The notes: generated from the sequence alone by a model not told the origin. A stretch of 64,000 nt of DNA from Pseudomonas sp. B33.4 (GCF_034555375.1 NZ_CP140706.1:4145001-4209000), one strand, 5' to 3'; positions 38,856 through 49,209 are shown, counted from the stretch's first letter. A program made the numbers and translations.

Positions 38856-40103
38856 TCAAGGGCGGACGCTGAGGTCGCCGAAGATCCGTTCGATGCGTAC
38901 ACGGGCGTCGGTCGCTTCGCTGACGGCCTGGATGTACTGGCTGCGCGCGGCGATCAAGGTGCGTTGCGCATCGAGCACATCGAGGAAGCCGAACTTGCCC
39001 ATTTCGAAACCGCGGGTGGCGCTGTCGACCGCACTTTGTGCGGCGGGCAGGATGGTCTGGTTGAAGGCGGTGACTTCGCCATTGGCGGTCTGCCATTGCT
39101 CAAGACTGGTCTGGATTTCCGTGCGCAAACGCAGCTCGGTGGCGTTGCGCAGATCCCGTGCCTGATCAGTGCGGCGCGCGGCCGCGAGCACATTGCCCTG
39201 ATTGCGGTTGAACAACGGAATCGGCATCGACAGCCCGACCACGTTGACCCGCTCGCGCTCGGTTTCGCTGTACTGGCTGCCGATGCTCACGGTGAGATCG
39301 GGGATGCGCTGGGATTTTTCCAGGCCCAATGACGCTTCGCGCTGATCGATCTGCAATTTGGCCAGACGCAGGTCGGCGGTCTCATTCAGACGCTCGAGCA
39401 ATCTTGTCGGTGGAGGAACGGCCGGCATGCTTTGCGTGGGTGCCTGCACCTTGGTCGACGTCGGCAACGGCGCGCCCATGACCTGCGCCAACTGTTGGTA
39501 CGCGGTGGCCTGATCGCGCTCTGCCCGGCTCAATTCAAGGCGCACTTGTGAGAGCTGCACTTGTGCTCGAGTACCTTCGACCGGCGACGATTTACCCGCC
39601 TCGATTCGCCCTTGTGCCACCCGCAAGCCGTGCTCGGCCAATTGCAGGGATTGCCGGGACAGCTGCAAACGTTGCTGCGCGGTTTGCGCGCTGTTGAACG
39701 CCTGAATCACATCGGCACGCAAGGCATTGCGCTTGCGCTCCAGTTCAATCCCGGCGACATCTTGCGCGCGGCTGGCGACGTCGATCCGTGCGCCGCGTTT
39801 GCCGCCCAGTTCAATCGGTTGACTGAGCATCACCGTGGTCGTGCGCGACTCGCGGCGAGTGTCTTCGGCTTCCCACGACACTTCGGGGTTGGGGATCAGG
39901 CCGGCCTGTTTGCGGTCACCTTCGGCGATGCCGATTTCCCATTGCGCAGCGGCTAAATCCGGGTTGCTGGCGAAGGCACTTTGCAGGGCTTGATCCAGCG
40001 TCAGGGTCGCTGCGTTTGCAAGGCCGGCGCTGGCCAACAACACCAGGCCGCCGACTGTTTTTTTCAGGCGTGATCGCGCCGTCAGTTCAATTAAACCGGG
40101 CAA
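38856..40103 (-). CDS. czcC: Outer-membrane factor CzcC
   Basis: A TolC-family outer-membrane channel of the Czc system with signal peptide region LKKTVGGLVLLASAGLANA. Two OEP repeats are visible (LDQALQSAFASNPDLAAAQWE ... and the second half with DQARDLRNATELRLRTEIQ). There is no ATG near the N-terminus. TTG at 40103 is chosen because AAGGAAG lies 7 nt upstream, giving 415 residues; an earlier TTG at 40124 has a poorer SD. First gene of czcCBA, 78 bp downstream of the candidate CzcR 16-mer and divergent from czcRS. Confidence 0.9.
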   Translation of the reverse strand: MPGLIELTARSRLKKTVGGLVLLASAGLANAATLTLDQALQSAFASNPDLAAAQWEIGIAEGDRKQAGLIPNPEVSWEAEDTRRESRTTTVMLSQPIELGGKRGARIDVASRAQDVAGIELERKRNALRADVIQAFNSAQTAQQRLQLSRQSLQLAEHGLRVAQGRIEAGKSSPVEGTRAQVQLSQVRLELSRAERDQATAYQQLAQVMGAPLPTSTKVQAPTQSMPAVPPPTRLLERLNETADLRLAKLQIDQREASLGLEKSQRIPDLTVSIGSQYSETERERVNVVGLSMPIPLFNRNQGNVLAAARRTDQARDLRNATELRLRTEIQTSLEQWQTANGEVTAFNQTILPAAQSAVDSATRGFEMGKFGFLDVLDAQRTLIAARSQYIQAVSEATDARVRIERIFGDLSVRP

Positions 40104-40164
40104 TGGCAGACTTCCTTTATTCAAGATTCTTCAATGCCGCCACGGTAGGGTTTTGAACTTATCG

Positions 40165-40196
40165 ACAAGGTGACTGAAACATTACAAATCCGTTAT
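40165..40196 (-). promoter_or_regulatory. Candidate CzcR-type box upstream of czcC
   Basis: On the minus strand ATAACGGATTTGTAAT, 7 nt, TCACCTTGT. Matches the boxes before the PtrA-like gene (15/16 in the core) and the porin (21/32 overall). Confidence 0.6.
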
Positions 40197-40696
40197 CCAC
40201 GGTTTGCCGAAGTTGTTTTGTTCTAGGATGCGAAGTGCAAACGGCGTTATAGAAATACATCGAAACAAATACTCGGTAGTTATCCGCTGAACAGCACTTG
40301 CCGTAATTGAATTCAAGAGAATTTGCTGGTTCTGCGCTGCGACCGACTGTCGCAGAACACTGATCTAAAGCGTTTTGGCGTTGACCCTGTAGCCGCTACA
40401 ACCTTTATTGTCAGCACTTCCCCTCACCCCAGCCCTCTCCCGGGGGAGAGGGAGCCGACCGAGATGTCTGACACTTTCCATCGACCTGTTAAATCAAGTC
40501 GACTATGGATTCCGTAAAGATGTTCCACGTCGGTGCAGTTCCGAAGCATCCCACGTTTAGTCCCCTCTCCCTCTGGGAGAGGGTTAGGGTGAGGGGCTTC
40601 TATCGTTATTGAACAACGTCCGGAAGCCCCTACAAAAACAATAACTTTCCCGGCCACCTTAATTAAATACCCATTAAATAAAAGTGGTGATAGATC
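40197..40696. promoter_or_regulatory. Intergenic region between czcC and czcR
   Basis: Apart from the box at 40165 and the repeat at 40421-40596, the stretch holds an inverted repeat GTTCTGCG/CGCAGAAC (40329-40336, 40351-40358) and an AT-rich segment at 40660-40690 that may contain the czcR promoter. No second copy of the CzcR-type box was seen facing czcR. No gene is visible. Confidence 0.35.
40421..40596. repeat. CCCTCACCC-ended repeat element, single unit
   Basis: Starts CCCTCACCCCAGCCCTCTCC, contains CATCGACCTG and GTCGACTATGGATTC, and ends GAGAGGGTTAGGGTGAGGG. About 176 bp with inverted ends, without internal duplication. Confidence 0.85.
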
Positions 40697-41371
40697 ATGC
40701 TAATCCTTGTCGTCGAGGACGAGCTTAAAGCTGCCGAATACTTGCATCAGGGTTTGACCGAAAGTGGTTATGTCGTTGACCACGCCGCCACCGGTGCCGA
40801 TGGCCTGCATCTGGCGCAACAACAGGCCTATGACCTGATCATTCTCGACGTGAACCTGCCGGAACTCGATGGCTGGGGCGTGCTGGAACAACTGCGAAAA
40901 ACCCACGCCACGCGGGTGATGATGCTCACCGCGCGCGGGCGTCTGGCCGACAAGATTCGTGGCCTCGACCTGGGCGCCGACGACTATCTGGTCAAGCCGT
41001 TCGAGTTCCCCGAACTGCTGGCGCGGGTGCGCACGTTGATGCGTCGCAGCGAGACCATCCCTGTGCCGCAGGTGCTGAAAGTGGCCGACCTGGAACTTGA
41101 CCCGGGCCGCCATCGCGCGTTTCGCGGGCAACAGCGGATCGACCTGACCACCAAGGAATTCGCCCTCCTGCACCTGCTGATGCGCCAGTCCGGCGAAGTG
41201 CTGACGCGCACGCAAATCATCTCGCTGGTGTGGGACATGAATTTCGACTGCGACACCAACGTGGTCGAAGTGTCGATCCGCCGTTTGCGGGCGAAGATCG
41301 ACGACCCGTTCGACAGCAAACTCATTCACACCCTGCGCGGTGTCGGCTATGTGCTGGAGGCACGGGAATGA
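40697..41371 (+). CDS. czcR: Response regulator CzcR (OmpR/PhoB family)
   Basis: A 224-residue response regulator of the heavy-metal (CzcR/CopR/CusR) group. The receiver domain has the phosphorylation site D51 ([13 protein letters not shown]), acidic E7-D8, T77 and K99. The OmpR-type winged helix spans about 125-224 ([25 protein letters not shown] ... [11 protein letters not shown]). It activates czcCBA, and in P. aeruginosa it also represses oprD. Weak SD. Overlaps czcS by 4 bp. Confidence 0.92.
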   Translation: MLILVVEDELKAAEYLHQGLTESGYVVDHAATGADGLHLAQQQAYDLIILDVNLPELDGWGVLEQLRKTHATRVMMLTARGRLADKIRGLDLGADDYLVKPFEFPELLARVRTLMRRSETIPVPQVLKVADLELDPGRHRAFRGQQRIDLTTKEFALLHLLMRQSGEVLTRTQIISLVWDMNFDCDTNVVEVSIRRLRAKIDDPFDSKLIHTLRGVGYVLEARE

Positions 41372-42801
41372 AGCCCTCCAGCCTGTCGATGCGCCTTGGT
41401 TTGACGGTGAGTATTCTCGGCGCGCTGCTGGTGGTGTTTCTGGCGATCCTTGCCTATTTCGCGTTGACCCATGAGCTGAATTCGCTTGCCAGAGACAGTC
41501 TGGAAAAGAAGATGGCGCAGGTCGAGCACAGCCTGTCGTTGTACGTCGATGCCAATGAAATCACCGGCAAGCCGCATATTCTGCTCGATCAGGTGATGGG
41601 GCATGACAACCTGACGCTGACCATTTACGACCGCCTCAATCAACGCTCGCCGCTGCTCAAATCCGGCTCGGGATTGAGCGATCCGCGCGTCGAACTGAAA
41701 GCGGTGCGCGCCACCACCGATCAACTGGCTTACAGCGACAGCACCGACGCAGAAGGCAAGAAATTCCTCACCGCCTCGAAACTGATTCGCCTCAAGGACA
41801 GCAGCAGCGTGCCGGTGCTGCTGTCAGTGGATAACGCCCACGATGAGGCGTTGCTCAGCGCCTATCTGCGCTCGACGCTGATTGCCTTGCCGTTGTTGCT
41901 GGTGTTTATCGGCCTGACCGCTTGGGGCGCGGTGCAGCGTGGGTTGGCGCCGCTGCGTGAGTTTCGCAAAGTGGCAGCGATGGTCTCGACCCAGGATCTG
42001 GACCATCGGTTGTCGGTGGTCAACATGCCGCAGGAGTTGAGTGAACTGGCGCAGGGCATCAACTTCATGCTGCATCGGCTGGATGCCGGGGTGCAGCAGT
42101 TGTCGCAGTTCTCCGATGATCTGGCGCATGAGTTGCGCACGCCGATCAATAACCTGATGGGCAAGGCGCAGGTGACCTTGTCCCGCGAGCGCACGACCGA
42201 AGAATACAAGGACGTGCTGGTGTCATGCACCGAGGAACTGGAGCGCGTGGCGCGGATTGTCTCGGACATGTTGTTTCTCGCGCAGGTGAGTCATCCGTCG
42301 GCGCTGGCGCCGTTTGAAGCGGTGGCGCTGGAGGTTGAAGTGGCGAAAGTCGCCGAGATGTTTTCGCTGTCGGCGCAGGATAAGAGCATTCATTTGAATG
42401 TCATTGGCAGCGCACAGGTGATGGGCGATCGGCTGATGATTCAGCGGGCTATTTCCAATCTGCTGTCCAACGCGCTGCGTCATTGCCCGAACGGGAAAAC
42501 CGTGACGCTGCTGATTGAACAGAGTGCGACGCAGGCCTCCCTGCTGGTCAGCAACCCCGGCGCCGGGATTGAAGCGCAACATCTGCCGCATCTGTTCGAC
42601 CGTTTCTACCGCGTCGACAGCAGCCGCTCCCGTTCGCAGGGCAGCACCGGGTTGGGCTTGGCGATCGTGCGCTCGATCATGAGCCTGCATCAGGGTGTGG
42701 CGGAGGTTAAGAGTTTGCCGGGGGCGATGACCGTGTTTCGGCTTGGGTTTCCTGCGGTGACGCCAACGACCCCATCGCTTACAGGCAAGCTCCCACAGTG
42801 A
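41368..42801 (+). CDS. czcS: Metal-sensing histidine kinase CzcS
   Basis: A 477-residue sensor kinase: TM1 about 10-34, a periplasmic sensor loop 35-168, TM2 169-188, HAMP, then the H-box DLAHELRTP with H254. The ATP-binding N, G1 and G2 boxes follow ([26 protein letters not shown]). It starts at an ATGA overlap with czcR behind GGAGG. The last residues (PSLTGKLPQ) and the stop are read from the REP-type repeat that begins at 42785, so the C-terminus has been shaped by the repeat. Confidence 0.93.
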   Translation: MKPSSLSMRLGLTVSILGALLVVFLAILAYFALTHELNSLARDSLEKKMAQVEHSLSLYVDANEITGKPHILLDQVMGHDNLTLTIYDRLNQRSPLLKSGSGLSDPRVELKAVRATTDQLAYSDSTDAEGKKFLTASKLIRLKDSSSVPVLLSVDNAHDEALLSAYLRSTLIALPLLLVFIGLTAWGAVQRGLAPLREFRKVAAMVSTQDLDHRLSVVNMPQELSELAQGINFMLHRLDAGVQQLSQFSDDLAHELRTPINNLMGKAQVTLSRERTTEEYKDVLVSCTEELERVARIVSDMLFLAQVSHPSALAPFEAVALEVEVAKVAEMFSLSAQDKSIHLNVIGSAQVMGDRLMIQRAISNLLSNALRHCPNGKTVTLLIEQSATQASLLVSNPGAGIEAQHLPHLFDRFYRVDSSRSRSQGSTGLGLAIVRSIMSLHQGVAEVKSLPGAMTVFRLGFPAVTPTTPSLTGKLPQ

Positions 42802-43128
42802 TCTGCGGCGTGCCCGGAGTTTGTGAACATCACAGAAACCTGTGGGAGCCTGGCTTGCCAGCGATGGCGGTGGGGCAGTCGATATCAATGTTGAATGTCA
42901 GATCGAATCGCTGGCAAGCCAGCTCCCACAGTGATCTGCGGCGTGCCCGGAGTTTGTGAACATCACAGAAACCTGTGGGAGCCTGGCTTGCCAGCGATGG
43001 CGGTGGGGCAGTCGATATCAATGTTGAATGTCAGATCGAATCGCTGGCAAGCCAGCTCCCACAGTGATCTGCGGCGTGCCCGGAGTTTGTGAACATCACA
43101 GAAACCTGTGGGAGCTTGCCTGCAAGCG
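42785..43128. repeat. REP-type array with 133-bp tandem period
   Basis: The motif AGCTCCCACAGTGATCTGCG recurs at 42788, 42921 and 43054, exactly 133 bp apart. Each unit contains two REP-like arms in opposite orientation (CCTGTGGGAGCCTGGCTTGC and CGCTGGCAAGCCAGCTCCCA). About 2.6 copies, the units being virtually identical, which suggests recent duplication. Confidence 0.88.
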
Positions 43129-43146
43129 AAAGCGGTAGATCAGGCA

Positions 43147-43176
43147 ACAAAGAAAACGGCACCTTCCGGTGCCGTT
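43147..43176 (-). terminator. Terminator of the ABC importer operon
   Basis: Nine-base arms AACGGCACC (43155-43163) and GGTGCCGTT (43168-43176). On the minus strand the stem is followed by TTTTCTTT, just past the stop at 43197. It may also stop czcS transcripts weakly. Confidence 0.8.
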
Positions 43177-43196
43177 CGCCTTTCACAGTTCCCCTA

Positions 43197-44939
43197 TCAC
43201 TTACGCGCATCCGCCCAGGATTTCAGCAGTTCGTTGTAGCTCACGGTCTCGCCCTTCGGCTTCTCGTTGGCCAGTTTCGGTTTCGGTGCGCCCGGCTGAT
43301 CAAACCAGTATTGCGCGTCGCGCTCCGGATTCATCTTCGGAGCACAAACAGCCTGGGCCTTGGAGCGTTCCAGACGCGTCATGATCGCGTCCTGATCCTT
43401 GGCCAAACCATCCAGCGCCTGTTGCGGGGTTTTCTCGCCACTGGCCGCTTCGGCGATGTGGCTCCACCACAGTTGTGCCAGACGCGGATAGTCCGGGACG
43501 TTGGTCCCGGTCGGGGTCCATTGCACGCGGGCCGGGCTGCGGTAGAACTCGACCAGACCACCGAGTTTCGGCGCCAGATCGGTCATCGCCTGCGAGTTGA
43601 TGTCCGACTCGCGAATCGGCGTCAGGCCGACGATGGTTTTCTTCAGCGACACGGTTTTCGAGGTCACGAACTGCGCGTACAGCCACGCTGCCAGCTTCTG
43701 CTTCTCAGGCGTGGATTTCATGAACGTCCACGAACCCACGTCCTGATAACCGAGCTTCATGCCCTCCTCCCAATACGGCCCGCGCGGCGATGGTGCCATG
43801 CGCCATTTCGGCGTGCCGTCGGCGTTGACCACCGGCAGGCCCGGTTTGGTCATGTCGGCGGTGAACGCGGTGTACCAGAAAATCTGCTGGGCGATGTTGC
43901 CTTGCGACGGTACCGGCCCCGACTCGGAGAAAGTCATGCCCGCCGCTTCCGGTGGCGCGTACTTCTTCAGCCAGTCGACATACTTGGTGGTGGCGAACAC
44001 CGCCGCCGGGCCATTGGTGTCGCCGCCGCGAGTCACGCTGGAGCCGACCGGGTGGCAATCCTCGACACGAATCCCCCACTCGTCCACCGGCAAGCCATTA
44101 GGCAGCCCCTTGTCGCCGCCACCGGCCATGGAGAACCAGGCATCGGTGAAGCGCCAGCCCAGCGACGGGTCTTTCTTGCCGTAATCCATGTGCCCGTAAA
44201 CGCGCTTGCCGTCGATTTCCTTGACGTCTTCGCTGAAGAATTTGGCGATGTCTTCATAGGCGGACCAGTTCACCGGCACGCCCAATTCGTAGCCGTACTT
44301 TTCCTTGAACTTGGCTTTCAGATCGGCGCGCTCAAACCAGTCAGCGCGGAACCAGTACAGGTTGGCGAATTGCTGGTCGGGCAGTTGATAGATCTTGCCG
44401 TCCGGCGCGGTGGTGAAGGAGATGCCGATGAAGTCCTTGATGTCGAGGGTTGGCGAGGTGAAGTTCTTGCCTTCGTTGGCCATCAGGTCGGTGATCGATT
44501 CGGTCTTGCCGTAGCGAAAGTGCGTACCGATCAGGTCCGAGTCATTGACCCAGCCGTCATAGATGTTCTTGTCGGACTGCATCACCGTCTGCATTTTCTC
44601 GACCACGTCGCCTTCTTGCAGCAGGTCGTGGGTGAGCTTGATCCCGGTGATTTCGCTGAACGCCTTGGCCAGCACTTTCGACTCGTATTCGTGGGTGGTC
44701 AAGGTCTCGGAAACGACCTTGATGTCCATGCCGCGAAACGGCTCGGCCGCCTTGATGAACCACTTCAACTCTTCGAGTTGCTGCTCGGCCGTCAGGGTCG
44801 ACGGTTTGAATTCACTGCCGATCCATTTTTTCGCCGCGTCTTCGTAGGCATCGGCCCACGCGGCGGCGCTCAAACCGCTGAGTGCCAGCATGGCTGCCAA
44901 TGAAATGCTATGTCGCAGCTTATTGTTTTTGTCGAACAT
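43197..44939 (-). CDS. Substrate-binding protein of a glycerol-type ABC importer (GlpV-like)
   Basis: A 580-residue periplasmic binding protein with a Sec signal peptide (about 1-29, ending AAAWADA). It is larger than typical sugar-binding proteins but matches the GlpV group described for the rhizobial glycerol transporter. Characteristic stretches are LPDQQFANLYWFRADWFER, GHMDYGKKDPSLGWRFTDAWF, and a C-terminal ARVQWTPTGTNVPDYPRLAQ. AGGAGG precedes the ATG. Last gene of the operon. Glycerol as ligand is inferred from family and gene set; another polyol is possible. Confidence 0.82.
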   Translation of the reverse strand: MFDKNNKLRHSISLAAMLALSGLSAAAWADAYEDAAKKWIGSEFKPSTLTAEQQLEELKWFIKAAEPFRGMDIKVVSETLTTHEYESKVLAKAFSEITGIKLTHDLLQEGDVVEKMQTVMQSDKNIYDGWVNDSDLIGTHFRYGKTESITDLMANEGKNFTSPTLDIKDFIGISFTTAPDGKIYQLPDQQFANLYWFRADWFERADLKAKFKEKYGYELGVPVNWSAYEDIAKFFSEDVKEIDGKRVYGHMDYGKKDPSLGWRFTDAWFSMAGGGDKGLPNGLPVDEWGIRVEDCHPVGSSVTRGGDTNGPAAVFATTKYVDWLKKYAPPEAAGMTFSESGPVPSQGNIAQQIFWYTAFTADMTKPGLPVVNADGTPKWRMAPSPRGPYWEEGMKLGYQDVGSWTFMKSTPEKQKLAAWLYAQFVTSKTVSLKKTIVGLTPIRESDINSQAMTDLAPKLGGLVEFYRSPARVQWTPTGTNVPDYPRLAQLWWSHIAEAASGEKTPQQALDGLAKDQDAIMTRLERSKAQAVCAPKMNPERDAQYWFDQPGAPKPKLANEKPKGETVSYNELLKSWADARK

Positions 44940-44986
44940 AGAGACCTCCTGTTTAAGTTGTGGAGCCGCGTTGCCGAACGACTCGA

Positions 44987-45259
44987 CTAGCCCCAACGCA
45001 TCACAGCCAACAGCCACACCAGGGACAACGCGGACGCCACCCAGATGCTCCAGTCGGTGGCGCCGATCACCAGCAAATGCAGGTAGGCGCTGCCGAGAAG
45101 ACCGATAAACAAGCGATCGCCACGGGTGGTGGCAATCGGTAGAAAACCTCGCCGCAGGATGCTCGGCGAGCGCAATTCCCACGTGGTCATGCCGACCAGA
45201 ATCAGGCCGATGACAATGAAGAATGCTGCGGTAGGTGTAGTCCAGCTCATCCACTCCAT
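44987..45259 (-). CDS. DUF2160 small membrane protein (GlpU-like)
   Basis: A 90-residue protein with three hydrophobic segments: AAFFIVIGLILVGMTTW, GDRLFIGLLGSAYLHLLVIG and SIWVASALSLVWLLAVM. DUF2160 proteins are found in glycerol-type ABC operons between permease and binding-protein genes, as here; the role is unknown. Of two adjacent ATGs, 45259 is preferred: GAGGAA lies 6 nt upstream (only 3 nt from 45262). Its SD overlaps the stop region of the preceding permease gene. Confidence 0.85.
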   Translation of the reverse strand: MEWMSWTTPTAAFFIVIGLILVGMTTWELRSPSILRRGFLPIATTRGDRLFIGLLGSAYLHLLVIGATDWSIWVASALSLVWLLAVMRWG

Positions 45260-45269
45260 CATCAGTTCC

Positions 45270-46070
<801 letters not shown>

Positions 46071-46079
46071 GGCCGGGCC

Positions 46080-46946
46080 TCAGCGGTTGGTGTCGGAGTG
46101 CGTCATGGCGGTGTAGAACAGCCAGGACACCAACAGGATGATCAGGAAGTACACCAGCGAAAACGCCGCTGCCGGACCGAGGTCGAATTGCCCTACCGCC
46201 ATCTGGGTCAACGTCTGACTCAAAAAGGTTGTGGCATTGCCCGGCCCGCCGCCGGTGAGCACGAACGGCTCGGTGTAAATCATGAAACTGTCCATGAAGC
46301 GCAGCATCACCGCGATCAGCAGCACGCTCTTCAGCTTGGGCAACTGAATGTGCCTGAACACCGCCCAGGCCGAGGCGCGGTCGATGCGCGCAGCCTGGTA
46401 ATACACGTCGGGAATCGCGCGCAAACCGGAGAAGCACAGCAGCGCCACCAGTGAAGTCCAGTGCCAGACGTCCATCACCAAAACCGTCACCCAGGCGTCC
46501 ATGGTGTTGGCTGCGTAGTTGTAACTGATGCCCATGGCGTTGAGGCTGGAACCGAGCAAACCAATGTCCGCGCGGCCGAAAATCTGCCAGATCGTGCCGA
46601 CCACGTTCCACGGAATCAGCAACGGAATCGCCAGAATGATCAGCACCACCGATGACCAGCGACCCTTGGTCGGCATGGTCAGCGCAACAGCGATGCCCAA
46701 TGGAATTTCGATCAGCAACACGCAGGCCGAGTAGATGAACTGGCGCAGTAAAGAGTCGTGCAAACGCGGATCAAGCAGCACTTGCTTGTACCAGTCAGCA
46801 CCGACGAAGTAGCGGCTGGACTGGTCGAAGATGTCCTGCACCGAATAGTTGACCACGGTCATCATCGGGATCACCGCACTGAACGCCACCAGCAGGAACA
46901 CCGGCAACACCAGCCACCAGGCCTTGTTGTTCTGCACCTTGTTCAT
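46080..46946 (-). CDS. ABC permease, MalF-type (GlpP-like)
   Basis: A 288-residue permease with six transmembrane segments. The EAA loop is at IPDVYYQAARIDRASAWAVFRHIQLPKLK. The N-terminal WWLVLPVFLLVAFSAVIPMM and LTGGGPGNATTFLSQTL are typical of MalF-type sugar and polyol permeases. It overlaps the ATPase gene upstream by 4 bp. Confidence 0.88.
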   Translation of the reverse strand: MNKVQNNKAWWLVLPVFLLVAFSAVIPMMTVVNYSVQDIFDQSSRYFVGADWYKQVLLDPRLHDSLLRQFIYSACVLLIEIPLGIAVALTMPTKGRWSSVVLIILAIPLLIPWNVVGTIWQIFGRADIGLLGSSLNAMGISYNYAANTMDAWVTVLVMDVWHWTSLVALLCFSGLRAIPDVYYQAARIDRASAWAVFRHIQLPKLKSVLLIAVMLRFMDSFMIYTEPFVLTGGGPGNATTFLSQTLTQMAVGQFDLGPAAAFSLVYFLIILLVSWLFYTAMTHSDTNR

Positions 46947-48055
46947 GGCTGCACCTCGCTGCTGTCGGCTTCGAGCAGAAATTCATCGGCATAGACCATC
47001 AGCCACTGTGCCGGAAAACTGATGTACGCCGTGCCCTCGGGCACCGGTTTGTCTTCGGCCAGGCGCACTTTCAGCGGTGCACCATTGAGGTCAAGGGTCA
47101 TGATCTTGTAGGTGCCGAGGTCTTCGACGTGTACGACCCTGGCCTGCATCGCGTCATCAAACGGCTCGTCCCACACATGAATAAACTCCGGGCGGATGCC
47201 GACCTTCAGATTCTTCCACTGACCGTGTTCGATATGGCGTTGCATGGCGTCGGACAACGGCAGGTGCGTCGAGGCGAAACCGACGCCTCCGGGTTGCGGC
47301 TGCACCTCGATCAGGTTCATCCCGGGGCTGCCAATGAAATAGCCGACAAAGGTGTGGCTCGGCCGCTCGAACAATTCCCGTGGCGTGCCGAACTGGACGA
47401 TCTGGCCGCCGTACATCACCGCGATCTTGTCAGCGAAGGTCGAGGCCTCGAGTTGATCGTGGGTCACGTAGACCATGGTGATGTTGAACTGCTCGTGAAT
47501 CTGCTTGAGCTTGCGCCGCAGTTTCCACTTCAGGTGCGGGTCGATCACCGTCAGCGGTTCATCGAACAGGATTGCGGAAACGTCGTCACGGACCAGACCA
47601 CGGCCCATCGAGACTTTCTGTTTTTCGTCGGCGGTGAGGTTGCGCGCCTTCTTGCTCAGGAGGCTTTGCAGGTCGAGGACTTCGGCAATTTCCTGCACCT
47701 TGCTGTGCACTTTCGCCTCGGCCATGCCCTGATTTCGCAGAGGGAAAGCGAGGTTATCGAACACGGTCATGGTGTCGTAAACCACCGGAAACTGGAAAAC
47801 CTGGGCGATGTTGCGCTTCTCCGGCGTCAGGTCGTTGACCGCTTTGCCGTCGAATAAAACGTGCCCCTGCGAAGGGCTGAGCAGGCCGGAAATGATGTTG
47901 AGCAACGTTGACTTGCCGCAACCCGACGGCCCGAGCAAGGCGTAAGCACCGCCCTGTTCCCAGACGTGATCCATCTCGCGGATCGCGTAATCCTCGGCGC
48001 CGCTCGGGGTCTTGCTGTAGCTGTGGGCGAGGTGCTGCAAACGGATTTCGGCCAT
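46943..48055 (-). CDS. ABC ATPase with degenerate signature motif (GlpT-like)
   Basis: A 370-residue MalK-type ATPase with TOBE domain. Walker A is GPSGCGKST (42-50) and Walker B is ILFDEPL, followed by D-loop and H-loop (YVTHDQLEA). The usual LSGGQ is replaced by LTADEKQKVS, so this subunit has a degenerate signature. With the second ATPase (48055) it probably forms a heterodimer with unequal sites, as in the GlpS/GlpT pair of rhizobia. Start codon overlaps the upstream gene's stop. Confidence 0.87.
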   Translation of the reverse strand: MAEIRLQHLAHSYSKTPSGAEDYAIREMDHVWEQGGAYALLGPSGCGKSTLLNIISGLLSPSQGHVLFDGKAVNDLTPEKRNIAQVFQFPVVYDTMTVFDNLAFPLRNQGMAEAKVHSKVQEIAEVLDLQSLLSKKARNLTADEKQKVSMGRGLVRDDVSAILFDEPLTVIDPHLKWKLRRKLKQIHEQFNITMVYVTHDQLEASTFADKIAVMYGGQIVQFGTPRELFERPSHTFVGYFIGSPGMNLIEVQPQPGGVGFASTHLPLSDAMQRHIEHGQWKNLKVGIRPEFIHVWDEPFDDAMQARVVHVEDLGTYKIMTLDLNGAPLKVRLAEDKPVPEGTAYISFPAQWLMVYADEFLLEADSSEVQP

Positions 48056-49149
48056 CAGGCAACCCTCGCGACACGCCGGCCCGGTGCTTGCACCAGACGG
48101 CCCTGCGCATCGAAAACAAACAGTTTGTGGGTCGGGATGTAAATGCGGATCGGCGCATCGACGTCGTATTCGTGAACGCCGGGCAGGTGCAGCACCAGCA
48201 GGAAATGCTCGTTGCGCACGTGCAGGAAGGTTTCCGAACCGCTGATCTCGGCGACTTCGACGGTGACGGCCAGTTCGAGGTCGTCATCATTGCTCGGCAC
48301 CAGCGAAATATGGCTGGGGCGCACGCCAAAACGGAACTCGCCCTCGCCCACCGGACGCAGATCGACGTTCAACGGGAAGTGTACGAAGTTGGCAAAACTC
48401 ACTTCGTTGCCGGCAATGCGTCCGGGCATCAGGTTGATCGGTGGTTCGGAGAACAATTCGGCGGCGAGCACGGTTTGTGGCTGGTGATAGACCGAAGTGG
48501 ACGGGCCGCTCTGAATCACCCGACCTTCGTGAAGAATCGTCGTGGTGCCGCCGAGTGCCAGCGCTTCGTTGGGCTCGGTGGTGGCGTAGATGGCGATGGT
48601 GTGGCGCGCCTTAAACAGCTCGCGCATTTCCTGGCGCAGCTCTTCACGCAGTTTGTAGTCGAGGTTGACCAGCGGCTCATCGAACAGGATCAGCTCGGCG
48701 TCCTTGACCAGCGCACGGGCCATGGCCGTGCGCTGCTGTTGACCGCCGGACAGCTCCAGCGGATAGCGCTGCAGAAACTTCTCGATGCGCAGCATCTTCG
48801 CCGTCTCTTGCACTTTGCTATGGATGATTTCTTTCGAGACACCAGCCTGACGCAGCGGCGAGGCGATGTTCTCGAACACGGTCATGGTCGGGTAATTGAT
48901 GAATTGCTGATAAACCATCGACACGTTGCGCAGGCGCACCGGGCGTTGGGTGACGTCGACGCCGTTCATCAGGATGCGGCCGCTGTCGGGCTTATCGAGC
49001 CCGGCCATTAAACGCATGAGGCTGGTTTTGCCGGACAGCGTGCGGCCGAGCAGAACGTTGAACGAACCGGGTTCGAATTTCAGGCACGCATCGTCGATCC
49101 AGGTCTGGCCCTCGACGGTACGGCTGACGTGCTCCAGGGTGAGTGACAT
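48055..49149 (-). CDS. ABC ATPase (GlpS-like), first gene of the importer operon
   Basis: A 364-residue MalK-type ATPase. Walker A GRTLSGKTS, full signature LSGGQQQRTAMARAL, and Walker B LILFDEPLVNLD are present. The switch-region histidine position reads YATTEPNEAL, so the H-loop histidine is replaced by Thr. A C-terminal TOBE-like domain follows (FGVRPSHISLVPSNDDD). AAGG precedes the ATG. It follows the sigma-54 promoter at 49194-49209 directly. Confidence 0.87.
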   Translation of the reverse strand: MSLTLEHVSRTVEGQTWIDDACLKFEPGSFNVLLGRTLSGKTSLMRLMAGLDKPDSGRILMNGVDVTQRPVRLRNVSMVYQQFINYPTMTVFENIASPLRQAGVSKEIIHSKVQETAKMLRIEKFLQRYPLELSGGQQQRTAMARALVKDAELILFDEPLVNLDYKLREELRQEMRELFKARHTIAIYATTEPNEALALGGTTTILHEGRVIQSGPSTSVYHQPQTVLAAELFSEPPINLMPGRIAGNEVSFANFVHFPLNVDLRPVGEGEFRFGVRPSHISLVPSNDDDLELAVTVEVAEISGSETFLHVRNEHFLLVLHLPGVHEYDVDAPIRIYIPTHKLFVFDAQGRLVQAPGRRVARVA

Positions 49150-49193
49150 GGCTCGGCCTTTTTATTATTGGAGTCAAGAGACCTGTGCACAGG

Positions 49194-49209
49194 AGCGAGT
49201 TTCGTGCCA
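49194..49209 (-). promoter_or_regulatory. Sigma-54 (-24/-12) promoter of the importer operon
   Basis: On the minus strand TGGCACG-AAAC-TCGCT: the -24 element is perfect and the -12 element has the invariant GC (consensus TTGCW) with the correct 10 bp between GG and GC. Predicted start near 49183, leaving about 33 nt of leader before the first ATPase gene. A sigma-54 activator gene lies divergently. Confidence 0.78.

Noticed and set aside
40697-42801. CopRS (copper) instead of CzcRS for the two-component system
   Set aside because: The proteins alone do not separate the two, but the adjacent pump has the Zn/Co/Cd-type signature D402/D408/E415, so CzcRS is preferred; not fully excluded.
42785-43128. 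Regular repeats after czcS as a possible CRISPR array
   Set aside because: The whole 133-bp unit is repeated without unique spacers, and no cas genes are present.
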